A DNA stretch of 64,000 bases from Scenedesmus sp. ARA3 (GCA_004335835.1 RWJK01001913.1:1-64000), one strand, 5' to 3'. Positions 12,041-25,100 are shown, counted from the first letter of the stretch. Notes: generated by a model from the letters alone, not told the origin. A program made the numbers and translations.

Positions 12041-15000
12041 ATGTCAAAGCAGCGTGCAAGTCAAGCTTCCCACCGCACGCCCCCACGCACTCGCGCCAAT
12101 AACCTTGCATGCATGTCTCCCCACCAATTTACGCCTGCATGTGGTGTGGCGCAGCAGCAGCGGCTGCGCCCGCTGCGCAGCACTGGCACAGATGAGCGGG
12201 CTTCCACTGGCACTGATGAGCGGCTGAAGAGCACACTGGCTGACTTGGATGCTCTGCTGGGCATAAAGGAGGAGGAGGAGCAGGAGGAGGCCAAGGTGGG
12301 ACTGTTATTAAGTTGTTATTTACTTGTTACTTTGTTATAACATGTGATTGTTTAGTTTGAGGGATACGCCAGCAGCAACAGGAGCGCCAGCAGCGGCGAT
12401 AGCGGGCAGTGCAGGTCGCACAGCGTGTGACGGACGTTGTCTGACAGCGTGCTGCATGCATATGTGCAAGCATACAGAGCACAGCTGGGGCTGATGACAG
12501 CATGAGTACTGCTTTCAGCCAGGCATGCAGGCCTTGTGTATGCTGGTGCAGGCAGCTGCTGGTTTTCTTTTCATTCTGTTTCAAACCTTCAATGATCGGC
12601 CTTGCCGCGTACAGTGCTGTGCATCAGCGCACCTGCATACACTGCCTGCTGCTGCTGCCGCTGCTGCTGCTGCAGGCTGCCGCCAGTGGCGTCAATGCTG
12701 AGTCAGCAAACTTGGAGCTGATGCAGTCTGCAGTGACAGCAGAGGTGGCCAAGCTTGCAGGAAAAGCGGGGGAGGGCAAGGCCACCTCGGAAATGGAGCG
12801 GGACATGACAGATCAGATGGTGCGTGGGGGTTGGGGCTAAGGCAGCCAGGGTTGGACACAAGCAGCGGGGTTTGAGGCTCTAAGGTGGCGGCAGAGAGAA
12901 TGCAGCAGTTGCAAGTCCAGCGGGACATGACAGATCAGACGGTGGGCGAGGGGTGGAGCCAAGGCAGCCAGGGGTGGAAACAAGCAGTGGGTTGTAAGGT
13001 TCTTACATCGGCAGCGGAGAGCAGTCGTATGCCTAGCATACTACGAGCAGCAATCAGCAGCCGCGTCATGGAGCCGTCAGCATGCACTCAGACTGCACAG
13101 CAGCAGCACAGACCAGATGGTGCGTGAGGGGTGCAGCAACGGCGGCTGGGAGCTGGTGATTGTTTTGAGTGTGGAGATGGCAGCAGATGGCAGCAGAGAG
13201 CAGCTGTGCGTCTAGCTTGCCACGGCACAGCGTTGAGCAACGATACTTGTCAGCAGCGCTGTAGCTGGAAGCACGCGCTCAGTCTGCGCAGCAGCAGCAG
13301 CAGCAGGAGCTTTGTCATCTGCATCGCTGAGCATCATGCCCTGCTTGATGCTATGTGTCTCTCGCTTGCTGCTGTGCCGTGGCTGTCAGTCCTTGCCGTG
13401 CCATGCATCACACCCTGCCTGCCGTGCTACTGAGACATTGCTTCCCATGCTGTGTGTCCCATCTGACCTGTGCTGAATTCAACGCACTGTGCTGCTGCTG
13501 CTGCTGCTGCTGCTGCTCCTGCTGCTGTGTCTGCTGCAGCGCAAGCTGGTGGAGCGCGCCAAGCAGATGACTGAGGAGGACAGCAGTGACAGGTCGCAGC
13601 AGAAGGAGGCACTGCAGCAGGAGTTTGAGCAGCTGCTCAACATATTCTTCACAGGTGCGGCAACAGCAACAGCAACAGTGGCAGCATCAGCAGTGACAGT
13701 GGCAGCAGCAGCAGCAGTGGCAGTGACACTGCAGGCGAGCAGAGGGACAGGAGCAGCGGCAGGGGAAGGGGGTCGCAGCATGCATGAGCAGCAGCAGCAA
13801 ACCAGAACGCAGCGGGCGTGTGCTCAGTATCGGCCCCAGCGCGGCAGTTGGTACTAGCTTCATCAGCAGCGGATGCCTGTAAAAGCAGCCTGATAAGAGG
13901 CAGCTGCATGCTTGCGTACGTCTGTGTGACTCAGCAGCGGTCATGCCATGATGATGAGGTCGCTGCACTTCTGTTCAACGTGTTCATCATCATCAGGACG
14001 TGCGCACAACACCTTATTGACGCTGCTGTCGCTGCTGCCTCCGCTGCAGGCGAGAACAGCATGGACAAGGCAGACATAAACCGGCTCAAGGAGAGCGGCG
14101 TGTTTGGCCCGCTCACCTTCTGGGTGACAGAGATCAAAAACCTGGAGGAGGCGGGCAACCCCAATGCAGCAGTGAGTGTGCAACACACAGCTGACAGCAC
14201 ACCAGTTGCCCAGCGAACTGAGGAAGGAGTGAGGGCGATGAGCAATGCTGCAGCTGTGGCACATTGCACGTGCATGTGAAGCTTGGCAGGCATGGCGTGC
14301 CTGAGTGCTGCCAAAAACATTGTGGTGCGCTGCTTGTGTGTCGGGTGGCACGTCAGCCCGCGGGCGTGGCAGTGGCAGCTGCTGTGATGTTGCACACCTA
14401 ATGCACCTCGCATCATAACGGTACCGTGTGCACTGAGGTCGTGTTTGTGCCGTCACTGCCGTCTGCTTGCGCTCCGGCTCGCCCCACCTCATTTCCTGCC
14501 CGCCTCACCCTCCCGCCTCACCCTCTGTCACCCCGCCCTGCCTGCACTCCGCAGTCTGGCGTGCTCATCCGCGGCAACATGCGCTCAGACCGCGCCAGCG
14601 TCTTCCAGTCGCTGTGTGACAAAGTGCAGGAGCTGTTCGGCCCCAAGTACTCGGTGCTGATGATTGAGGATCCAGAGGCGCTGGGAGAGGACGAGCCGGC
14701 GCCGCGGCCAGTCAAGGCGGCTGATGGCAGCGCAGCAGCAGCAGCAGCACCAGAGCCGCGGGTAGCGTTCCAGGTGCGGCGGCTGCGAGGGTCCTGCGGG
14801 TTCAAGCAGGCATGGCAAAGGTGGTGACGTTAAGGGCTTGTTTTTGACATCAGCTTCAGCTTTCGGCTTGATTTGCTGTGTCAAAGGTTGGCGTAGTGGT
14901 GCTGATTATTGAAGATCCAGAGGCGCTGGGAGAGGACGAGCTGGCGCCTGTGCGGCCAGCCAAGGCGGCTGATGGCAGCGCAGCAGCAGCAGCAGCACAG

Positions 15001-15193
15001 GAGCCCCGGGTAGCGTTCCAGGTGCGCCGCGGCTGCATGCTTTGAGTTCCGAAGGTGCGCTGCTGCTTGTTCAACTGCTGCTGGCTTTCTTGTTGTACAC
15101 TGCCAGCTTGGGTTCGAGAAGTGGCACTGCTGCGGGTCACTTGTTGTACACCACAAAGGAATGGTGCGGCGCTGATAGCGTGCCGTGGTGTTC

Positions 15194-15225
<32 letters not shown>

Positions 15226-17743
15226 TGGTGCTGACATCTGAGGTCACACCCCCGCAGACAAACGGCTGGAAGGTGACTGTGGCAGGTATACTGCTGCTGC
15301 TGCTGATGGCCAGCTGCGTGCAGCTGTCGCTGGTGGCAAACATCACCAAGCTGCCTAAGGTGGGGGTTTTAATGGGTTGTGTGTTGGAGGGAGGGTGAGG
15401 CGCAGGACAGCCTGTTGCGGAAGTAGCAGGCATGTATAGCTATGCAGGGCGTGTTGTCACCGCTGTGATAAGATAAGACGCAGCAATTGCTGCATGCATG
15501 GCTCTGCAGCGTCATGCAGGGCACATGCGTGGCTCAGTTGCCTGTGCTGTGGCTGCTGACATAGCCAGGTGGCTTGTAAGCTGGGTGACACGCATCAAGC
15601 AGTCCTGTACCTGCTGGATGCTCCGTCGAATCGAATTTCACACAGGCGCTTGAACACATCAGCCGTATGCTGACATGCCGTGTGTGCCACTGCGCGTAGC
15701 ACCACCAACAACTCTGCAGCCTTTGAACAGCTGCTGCATGTGCTCTGTCTTCTCTCTGTACACGCTGTACTTGCAGGAAACATTGGAGTGGCTGGCCAAC
15801 CCCGACAACCTCAACACAGACGTGCTGCCGCCCGGCCTCGCAAACTGGGACCCCTCTCCCTACCTCGCATCAGCCTTCCCAGTGGCTATCTCCATCATTG
15901 GCGTGAACTTCATGCATGAATTGGGCCACCGCGTAGCAGCAGCAGTGCGCGGCGTAAAGCTGGGCCCAACCTACTTCATCCCAAACCTGCAGATAGGTAG
16001 CTTTGGGGGGATCACGCCGCTGCTGAGCTTGCTGAAGGACCGCAGCCAGCTGTGGGACGTGGCAGCAGCAGGGCCGATTGCTGGCGTGTCTGCCAGCATC
16101 GCGCTGCTGGCGATCGGGCTCAGCCAATCGCACCCGGGGGGCCTGCCGCAGGTGTGCACAGTGGCTGTTATGTGACGTGTTACATTTGACGAGGTGTCGC
16201 TGGCACCAAGCTCACACGTGTGTGTCTTGCAGCAGGCAAAGGTGTTTAATTAGCTAGGCGCATGCATGAGTTCAAATCATAGGATGTGAAGCGATGGTGC
16301 GTCCAGTGCCCTGCTTGTACTGGCACACTCGTCCCATGCAGCGCAGCTGGGTGCATGCCCCCGGCAGTTGTTGCAGTGCTGTGCATGCTGTGCATGCGGC
16401 ATGCTCATCATGTGCATCAGCACACAGCTACCCGGCTGGTTGGCACAGCAGCTGCTTGGATGCTCCTTCGCATGTGCGCTGTACTGCGCTGATTCCCTTG
16501 TCCCTGCTGCTGATCTCCTGGCTGCTGTTTGTCTGCTTGCTGCTGCTGCTGCCCCCCAGGAGCTGCTGGTGCCTGTGCCCACGCAGCTGTTCCAGGGCAG
16601 CCTGCTGGCCCCTGTGCATGTGCGCTGCCTCCTGCTCACTTCTAAATCTCTGCTGCTGCTGCTGCTGCTGCTGCTCCCCCCCCCACCCCACCCACCCACT
16701 CCACCCACCCCACCCACCCAGGAGCTGCTGGTACCTGTGCCCACGCAGCTGTTCCAGGGCAGCCTGCTGCTGGGCAGCGTCACGCGGCTGGCGCTGGGGC
16801 CGGAGGCGCTGGCACGGCCCGACGTGATGATCAGCCCGCTGGTCATTGCAGGTGGGTAATCATAAATAGTTTCCAAGCAAAGTGCTTTATTGACGCCTGT
16901 AAAGACTTTACTGACAGTGCTGGGGTTTGGCGGCGGTGTGCTGTATGGATTCTTATTATGCATAATGCATGTGGGGCTCGCGCTGCGCGCAACGTTCTGG
17001 CTCCACCCGGCGTGCTCATCAGCTTGCTGGTCATCACAGGTGGGCGGTGGGCTAGTGGTTGCTTGCGGTTGTGGGGGCGGTGTGCTGCATGTATACAGAG
17101 TGGTCTAAGGCTGGCAAGGCTCATCAGCCCACTGGTCATCGCAGGTGGGCGGCAGGCTGGGGTGTGGGGGTGGTGTGCTGTTTGAAGTCCATGTATGCAT
17201 CGTGAATGTGAGACTGGCACTGGGGCTCCAAGGCATTGACGCTGTGTGCGCTTCTAATTGAGTGAATGCACAGGCACTCGTAAGCAGGCGCCAGCAGCAG
17301 GCGCGTTTTGATTGATGTCGAAGCAATCGCGCTTCTGATCTCACACGCGCTGTTCTGCCGCTGCTGCTTGCGCATCCCCTGTAGGCTGGTGCGGGCTCAT
17401 CACCAACGCCCTCAACCTGCTGCCGGTCGGCTGCCTAGACGGCGGCCGCATGGTGCAGTCTGCGTTCGGCATGCAGGCCCTGAGCCTGAGTGCCTTCTTC
17501 ACATATGTGGGCCTAGGCTTAGGCCTGCTTGGCAGCAGCTTGAGCCTGCCTTTCGGCCTGTACGTGCTCATCTGCCAGCGCACAGCGGAGAAGTACATCC
17601 AGGATAACGTGTCGCCGGTGGCGAGCCAGAAGCAGACGGCAACAGCGATTGCGGTGCTGACGGCAGTGCTGGTGCTGGTGCCGATGGCACCGGAGGTTGC
17701 GCAGTCGGTGGGAGTGGGGCCGACACCCAACCTGTTTATGTGA
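12041..17743 (+). CDS. EGY-type chloroplast site-2 metalloprotease (M50 family)
   Basis: Nine exons join in phase to 617 codons: 12041-12295, 12676-12819, 13540-13654, 14050-14171, 14555-14773, 15225-15359, 15777-16151, 16722-16851 and 17385-17743. The N-terminus is rich in Arg, Ser and Thr and poor in acids, as expected of a plastid transit peptide, so the ATG at 12041 was chosen. A segment reading LIRGNMR matches the GNLR-type motif of EGY proteins. Exon 6 encodes a hydrophobic helix. Exon 7 carries the zinc motif HELGH and the following FIPNLQIGSFGGIT. Exons 8-9 encode LFQGSLLLG and NLLPVGCLDGGR, the second catalytic motif holding the metal-binding Asp, then two more membrane helices. In plants EGY proteases act in thylakoid membranes and chloroplast development. 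EGY1 and EGY2 cannot be separated here. Three places in the gene carry duplicated exon edges. Confidence 0.93.
12794..13125 (+). repeat. Triplicated tail of EGY exon 2 with its splice donor
   Basis: The last bases of exon 2 (near 12796-12819) and the donor recur at 12918-12941 and, shortened, at 13108-13119. The intron sequence after the first two copies is also similar (a G-rich stretch, then an aaggcagccag motif). Only the first copy keeps the reading frame from the upstream exon. Confidence 0.8.
14899..15021 (+). repeat. Second copy of the 3' half of EGY exon 5, with donor
   Basis: About 120 bp repeats 14656-14773 almost exactly, including IEDPEALGEDE coding sequence, the Ala run and the GTGCG donor. 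The copy stays open in the same frame, but I see no good acceptor in the right phase in front of it, so it is probably skipped. If included it would duplicate about 40 residues. Confidence 0.85.
16560..16607 (+). repeat. Upstream copy of the 5' edge of EGY exon 8 with acceptor
   Basis: The 48 bp repeat 16722-16769 with a single difference and are preceded by a C-rich acceptor ending in CCCCCCAG. The copy breaks off after the LFQGSLL codons and has no matching donor, so I take it as a relic or a decoy 3' splice site. Confidence 0.85.
17014..17150 (+). repeat. Two downstream copies of the EGY exon 8 tail with donor
   Basis: The exon 8 end (16829-16851, encoding ISPLVIAG) recurs at about 17015-17039 and 17121-17144. 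Each copy ends in CACAG or CGCAG followed at once by GTGGGC, so it could serve as acceptor or as donor. The flanking G-rich intron sequence is also shared between the two copies. Confidence 0.8.
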
Positions 17744-17765
17744 GGGGTGAGGAATGGGCATAGCC

Positions 17766-17835
17766 TGTGGTGTGGTGTGGTGTGGTGTGGTGTGGTGTGG
17801 TGTGGTGTGGTGTGGTGTGGTGTGGTGTGGTGTGG
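17766..17835. repeat. (TGTGG)14 pentanucleotide microsatellite
   Basis: Fourteen perfect copies of TGTGG start 22 bp after the EGY stop codon, so they probably lie in its 3' UTR. Confidence 0.97.
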
Positions 17836-19596
17836 TTTGAGGCGTAGCCGGCCATAGATGGTGTTTGTTTGAGGGGTTGGTGATGTGTAGCCTGGCAGTG
17901 CGGCGCCTTCACAGCGTGGCTGATGCGTCAAGGCGTCGTGGTGTTCTGGGGTGGGGTGGAACGTCACGAGGGTGTGGTCGATGCAGGTGTGATGTTTGTG
18001 ATATTGATGCCGTGCTGCGTTGTTGTGTTGTGTTGGTCGGCACGCAGGCCTTGTCTTGATCCAGGACCTTGCCGGTCTGGCTTATGTGGTTGCGTGGCGC
18101 GTGCTGTGGCTGTGCGAGGGAATGAGATGGCACATGCCTCCCCCTTCATGTGTGATTGCAGCCATATGCGGTGCACAGCCCTGTGCGGCTGCATCAGATA
18201 CAGCCTGCATGCTGCACAGTATCGCCGTGGCATGTGTGCTGCTGCTGTGTGGCAGCGCACGGCTGCTGCCCGGGATGCTGCTGCATCTGCAGGGGAAGGC
18301 TGTCGCAGCTGCAGCCGGGCTGCTGTGCAGGTGGGTGCAGCTTGCAGACGAGTTACGCTGCGATCAGACATCTCTTGTGTGGGCTGCTTTGGGCTGATTC
18401 AGGTGCATTGCGGCTGATTATGGGCCGGCTCAGTCCATAGGTAGCCTTAGCTTGCAACGGGGCATGGCACTGCAGTGGGGCTGCCACTGCTGCTGCAGTC
18501 CTGGTTTTGCAGGTTTTGCAGGTTCGATCTTTTTGGATGCTGCTGTTGGGTGCATGGTGCAGGATGCTGCACTGCTGGCTATCAGCGTCCAAGGTTGTGC
18601 AGCAGTTTGATGTGTTCGTCGCTGTGGTGTGCTGCGGTGTATACTCATTTTTTCTATCGTAGAGTGCAGGGTCAGCAGCTCTAGGACGTCTTCATGCTGC
18701 GGAGGGCATGCATTGCTTCAGCTTAACAATGCCAACAAGCATACATGTGCATGGCTTAGTGTGCACAGCGTGGTTACTGGGTCAGCAGGACTGTGCTGCA
18801 GTAGCTGCACTAGCACAGTAGCACCTTGCGGTTGCCACTGCTGTCATGGTGCTGTGTCGTAGTATGCACCCAGACACCGTGTCGCGGCGTAGCGCATCCT
18901 CATGTTACACGCCAACGATGTTACTGGACTAACCAGGCTTCAAAACGATCAGAGTCAGCTCACAGCCGGTGCCATTGTGTGCAGCAGCAGCAGCAGCAGC
19001 ACACTTCCAGTGTGGAGGGCTGTCCACACACCGGTACAGGGCGCACTGCTGCTGTTTAGCAGGCAGTACATATGCACTGCTTGACATGCTGATCAGATGG
19101 CTGTTTGTAACAGAAAAGGCACAACGGTTGAGCAACCATGACGGCTGAGCGAGCAAGGCGCTACCGGCGGGTTGTAGCTACAACCAAAACTTGCTGCGGC
19201 CGCTGCATCTAAAGCAGCGAAGCATCGCAGACTGAGAAATCAGGGAGACCGCAGCATCAATTTGGGATGTTGATCACAAGTCATGCATATGAAACAAACA
19301 ACACATGGCATGCACGCTTGCCGCATCTGTCAAGATCTGCACATGCACATGTGTACTGCACACTGCAGCTGTCAGAGAGCTGCACCAGAGGGTAAGATAT
19401 TCTGTTGCTGGAAGTGGCACATCAATTTTTCACGCAGGACGCAACTGGGGAACTCAACAACCTGCAGGACGCAACGTGATACCTTGCGGCACACGCGTAC
19501 TGTACACAGTATGCTCCTGTACATCGCTGTGCCAGGTGGCACAGTGCTGCAGGATTTTGATGATGCACACAGCACTGCTCCCATGCCCCCAGCATA
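17836..19596. other. Intergenic region between two convergent genes
   Basis: The EGY gene (+) and MUS81 gene (-) end towards each other here. No open frame with a recognisable domain is present. The region probably holds both 3' UTRs. Confidence 0.6.
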
Positions 19597-20074
19597 TCAC
19601 TCGAGCACAATGACATCATCGTCATCATCAGGCTGCGTCTCAAGCACAATCACCTCTGCAGCAGCAGGGGCATGCTGCTGTTTCCAGCTGCCTGCAGCTG
19701 CTGCTGCCCCTGCAGCACGCGACCCTGCTGCTGCTGCAGCTTGCCCAGCCTCAGGCGCAGATGCAGCTGCTGCAGGCTGCTGCTGCTGCTGCTCGTCTCC
19801 ATCACAGTCGTCAAACATCATCTCATCTAGCCACTCCTTGAAGCTGCTGCCAGATGGCGTCGACGATGGCTGCTGCTGCTGCTGCTTCTGGCGCGCTGTG
19901 TGACTGGGCTGCAGATGTGCTGAACCTTTGCTAATTCCAGCATCATCACCCAGCACCTCCTTCTCCTGCTGCTGCTGCCTGCGGCAGCCAGACGAGCCCT
20001 GATGCAAGTTCTGCTGCTGCTGCTGCTGCTGCTGTTGCTCCTGCAACCGCAGCCGCTGCTCAACACCCGCTGCC

Positions 20075-20112
<38 letters not shown>

Positions 20113-22076
20113 ACCGTCCCTGCGCTGCAGCTCTTCTGCCAGCCAGCAGCAGCGGCTGCCAGCCACCTGCAGCAGGATCTCAGTGGCCCGTGCAGTCTGG
20201 CACAGCTGCAGATGCCAGCCATGCTGCAGCAAGCACAGCAGCCACAGCCACAGGCACTGCCTGATGCCCTCAGCATTGAAGCTGCATGCCTCTGCCTGCC
20301 GCTCTGCTGCCTTCTTCGTTGCTGCTTTGCTGCCAGTGTTGACTGCGGCCTGCTGCTGCACTTTGGCCGTGTAGGTGACGGCACCAAGCAGGTCCCGCAC
20401 CATCAACATACGGCAAGGCTGCCGCTGCTGCTGCTGCGTGCTGTTGCTGCTGCCGGGTGCCTGGCTGCTGCCAGTGCCGATGCCAGCATCTGCAATGAAG
20501 CTGTCTAGAAGTGAAGCCAGCAGCGTAGCAACCTCCTGTGCAGCTTCTACTGCCTCTGATACTGCCAGGCCAGCTGCTGCTGCTGCTGCACCCCCAGCAG
20601 CTCCTATGTCACCTGCTCCTTTGCCAGCTGCCACAGCAGCTGCATGGAAGCCATTCAGCAGCTTCAGCAGGCTATGCCCTTCTACACTGACTATCTGCAG
20701 CTGCGGGTAGCTCCTGTGGCTGTACAGAGTCAGCCCAGCAAACTCACTCTTTGCTGCGCCTCGAGTGACGCTGAACGCCACCTCAGGTGACACCGGCGAC
20801 ACTGCAGCCATGCTGCAGAGCTCCATCGGCAGCTGGGACCTTGGCAGCCTGTGATTCACCTGCTGGCACAGGCTGGCAAACTCTGGGTATCTGGTCTGTG
20901 TAGCTGCCAGCAGCTTATGCTGCTGCTGCTGCTGCTGCTGCTGTGTTGAGTTGGCTGCGTGGCGCTGCAGCTGCTGCATCTCGTGCAGCAGCAGCTGGCT
21001 CATTGCCAGCAGCACCGCGCGCGTGTCGCCCTCCGAAGGTGTCAGCAGGATGCGCTGCGTGCCACCATACGGGCTCACCGCAGCCCTCACAATAAAGTCA
21101 AAGAGTGAGGCCTCGCTGTCAACAGTGCATGCTGCAGTGCTGCTGCCCGGCCCCGGCTGGTATACGGTGTAGCGGCCTGCCATGTGGCTCAGGTTCTCCA
21201 GCAGCAGCAGCTGCAGCGGCACGAGCTCGCGCAGCTGGTACATGCGCTGCAGCTGCCGGATGTGGTCCCTGCGCATGCAACACATAGCGTTGCGGGTTGT
21301 GGCAGTGCGATTGCCAGGAGTGGCAGCAGCACAGCAGGCAGAGAAGGAAATGGCCGAGAAGCCCTGCAGATGAGCAATCGCACGCCCCTGATGTAGATGC
21401 ACTGCATGCGCATAGTGCTGCAAGCCTTGAGAGAGCGCCAGGCAGCACCTGCATACCGACCATGCTGCCCATGTGCCAAAGTATCTGTCACACAGCCAGC
21501 CGGCACCCCACTCACCCTGCTGCGGATCTGCCCACCAGGTCCCGCATCGTCTTGCGCTCCACCACAGCACCAGCGAGCACGCACGCGGCTCGCTCAGCAG
21601 CAGCAGCACGCTCGTCTGCCTGCTCATCTTCACTGTCGGCATCTGCAGCTGAGGGTGCAGCACCGGCTGGCAGCATCAGCCATGTGTAGTCACCCAGGGG
21701 CAGCCTGTCCCGGTCAACGTCCAGCTGCATAGCACACACACGGGGCAGCAGAAAACACAGCACAGCAGCAGATATACTCAATACACAGGATACAGATACA
21801 GATACGCCTCAGACTCAACATGACGCAGTAGTTTACACGGTCTTGCTCTCAGATTGCAAGAAAGGTTGTACATCTCACAGCTGGCAGCAGCAGCAGCGGC
21901 AGCTACAGCCACGCCTGCGCCTCACCGTGGCGCCCTGCAGCAGCTGCTGCAGCCGCATGTGCTCCTGGCGGATGTTGCTGAAGATCTTCAGGTAGTCGTC
22001 CTCGGAGCGCCGCTCCTTGTCATCAACCACCAGCTTCAGCTCAAAGCCAGTGCTGCTGCTGCCCACCAAACCCGAC

Positions 22077-22116
<40 letters not shown>

Positions 22117-25100
22117 CGTCGGTCGCAGCTCGGCTGCTGCCGGCTGTACCACCGCTAGCACCAGGCACATTGCCGCCTGTCGCACGCGTGCCTGGACACC
22201 TGCTGCCGGGGTTGCCTGCAGCAGCAGCAGCAGCAGCAGCAGTGCTGCCATCTTGCTGCATAGCATCGTCCAGGTCAGCAAGGCCCAGCCCAAGGCCACC
22301 TGCTGCAGCTGCATCTTGGGACTCCAGCAGCTCAATGCACATCTGCTGCTGCTGCTGCTGCTGCATGCGCCTGCGCTTGGCAGGTGGCTGTGCACCAGTA
22401 CCAGCAGCATCACCATCAGCGTCAGGCACGTCTGTTGTGCTGCTACTGCGTGGCTTCCGCTGCCGCTTGTGTGGTGCTGCTGCAGCAGCCACAGTGGCCC
22501 AAGCAGCAGCAGCAGCACCGTCGTCCTGAGACTCCAGGAGGCTGACAAATGCAGGGCCTGCTGCTGCCTGTTCTCTCCTGCCAGCTCCTGCTGCTGCTGC
22601 TGCTGCACCCTGGTGGTAGGGTGGGCTGAGGTCCTCTGCTGCCTCATCCTCACTGTCAGACAAAACACCACGCTCAGCTGCTCGCTGCTGCTGCTGCTGG
22701 TGGTGCTGCTGCAGGAGCAAATCAAAGCCTGCCTCAGCATCGTCAGGCAACGTAGCATCCAGCAAGCATATCTGCTCAGTCTGCTGTGCAGCGGGAGCAG
22801 ACGCCTGCCGCCGCTGCTGCTGCTGCCTCTGCAGCTGCTCTGCCACGCGTGCCTCTGCCGCAGCAGCTGCTTTCTGCGCAGGTGACAGCGGACACGCGCT
22901 GCCACGGTGCCTGGCAGCTGTAGCCGCAGCTGCTGCTGCAGCTGCTGGGTTTGCTGCGGGATATACTGCTGGAGATGCAGGCTGGCGCCGCTGCTGCTGC
23001 TGTTGCTGTGGTCGCTGCTGCTGTGTGCTGGGCTTTGAGGACAGCATGCTCTCCAGCGCCGCAAGCGGATCTGCATGTCACAGAAGTCCACGGCATGTGA
23101 CAAAAGAGATGATGACATACATGAGCTGCGGCCAACAGCACATAAGGCGCTATGCACAGTCAGCACTGCGCAGGAGACACAACGTCAGACCCACTATCGT
23201 AACAGCTGTCTGTCAAATGCAAACTAAAACAATTTCTGCACAGCAGCAACATGGGTGTTGGTGCCACTCACTGTGTGCTGGGACTCCAGGGGCTGCAGCA
23301 GCTGCCTGCATGTGCTTGCTGCCAGCTGCAGGTGCTGCATCCTGCAGCTTGCAGATGGTCACACTCTTCTTGTCTGCAAAAGCGGAACGACACAGCAGCC
23401 GCAGGCAGCAAGGTCGGGCTTGACAGAGCAGACAACGGTGCCCCCTGCATTTCCCTGTCATCCTTTATTGCACCATTTCTTTCTGTGCAGGGTGGTGGCT
23501 CATGAAAGGCAAGGACAAGTCTCGTGAGCATTCTACGAAACAGCAGGCGTGGCCTGTCATCGCACATTCCTGCGTGCAACATCATCTGCACAACGGGTGT
23601 AGCAAAGACCGCAACCACGCACTACATCCTTCGCCATTGATTGCAAAGAAGAACAGACTCCAATGCTTGCTGTACGCCCTGTGAAGCTCACCGTCGGCGA
23701 CAGCCATCTGCAGCGCCCAGCCGCCCCCCTGCGGCGCCATCAGCCACCCCACTGTCTGCTGCACATGCGCAAGCCCCTTCTTGCTCAGCACCATTGGCAG
23801 CTCTAGAGCCCGCTCATTCTCAATGAAGCCCTGCAGCGAGGCACACGGCGCGCACTGCGCCGCCGCATCACACAGCGGCACCAGCCGCTGCCGCTGCGCC
23901 ACACGAGGCATAAGGCCCTCCAGCACGGCTGCACGCGCAGCAGCAGCTGCTGATGTGCCGGCTGCTGGCGCTGCCGCCGCCGCTGCTGCTGATGCCCTGC
24001 CTCTGCCACGGCTGCTGCTGGCAGCGCCCCTGCCGCGCCCTCTGCTTCCAGCAGCAGGTGCTGCTGCTGCTGCTGCTGCTGGTGGTTCTTCTCCAAACAG
24101 CTCAGGTTTATACACAGGGAAGCCATCCTCATCCACCTCCATGTCTGCATCAGCAGCACCCTCTGACAGCTCATCATCTCGGTCAAACTCCAGCCGCCTG
24201 CCGCTGCTGCTGCTGCCGCGGCCACCACCCAGCACACGGCCCCTGCCGGTGAAGGGCGAGACACCTGCAGAAGCCCTGCCAGCAGCAGCAGCAGCTGCTG
24301 CTGCTGCTGTGCCGCCATGCGGGTTGATGAACTCAGGGCCTGTCGTCAGCTGGTCAAACACCGCATCAAGGCCGCCTGCTCGAGCAGCTGCTGCGGCTGC
24401 TGCTGTGGTGCTGAGACCCCCAAGGCCTGCAGGGCTTGCGCTGTGGCGGTGCTGCTGGCGGCCTGCTGCTGCTGCTGAGGTGCTGGGGCCGCCGCCTGCA
24501 CCAAAGTGCTGCTCCCAGAGGATTGCTGCAAGTCTGCTGCCCCCCTCAGTCAACTCGAACTGAGCCATGAGCGGGGGAAAGCAAGATGCAGACAGCAGCG
24601 TTAGAAACAGCCAACACGATGATACAAGGCGGGTAGTCGAAGATGGACTACGCAGTGCACGCGGCTTCAGAGCCGATGCACCAAAACCAGGCACGGGACA
24701 CATGCACGGCACAGCCTTCACTGCTGCCAAGCGCACAGCTGCAGCAGGTATAGATGCTTTTCCATCAGCCTGTAACCTCCCTTGTGTGCTTACCTCGTCC
24801 TTCCTGCCTCCAAAGCCAGCCGTGCCGCCTCCACCATACATCCTGCAGCACATTGCAGCAGCAAGTTGAGCCGGTGGGGGTCTTAAATGCAAAGACACCT
24901 CAGCATGCATGATGGCATCAACGTTTTAAGAACATAGCTCCACAGCCCAGCGCACCTAGAGTACGCTTTGCGGCGCATCCAGCCGTTATTCTCCAAGGTC
25001 TTGCAACCGCTCCATTTGGTGTGGCCTGCAGCCCCATCATTCAAGTTAACGTGCAGGTGGCTGCCGGCCCAGCGTATGATCTGAACTTTGGTCAGCGTGT

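Noticed and set aside
19597..21268. Separate gene for the 688-residue minus-strand frame
   Set aside because: Its first part continues the ERCC4 nuclease domain, and the exon joins in phase with the upstream MUS81 exons, so it is the last exon of that gene.
22036..23166. 376-residue minus-strand open frame and a 343-residue plus-strand frame over the same DNA
   Set aside because: Both are shadows of the MUS81 exon in another frame or strand; CAG repeats keep all six frames open. The MUS81 frame alone splices in phase and carries domains.
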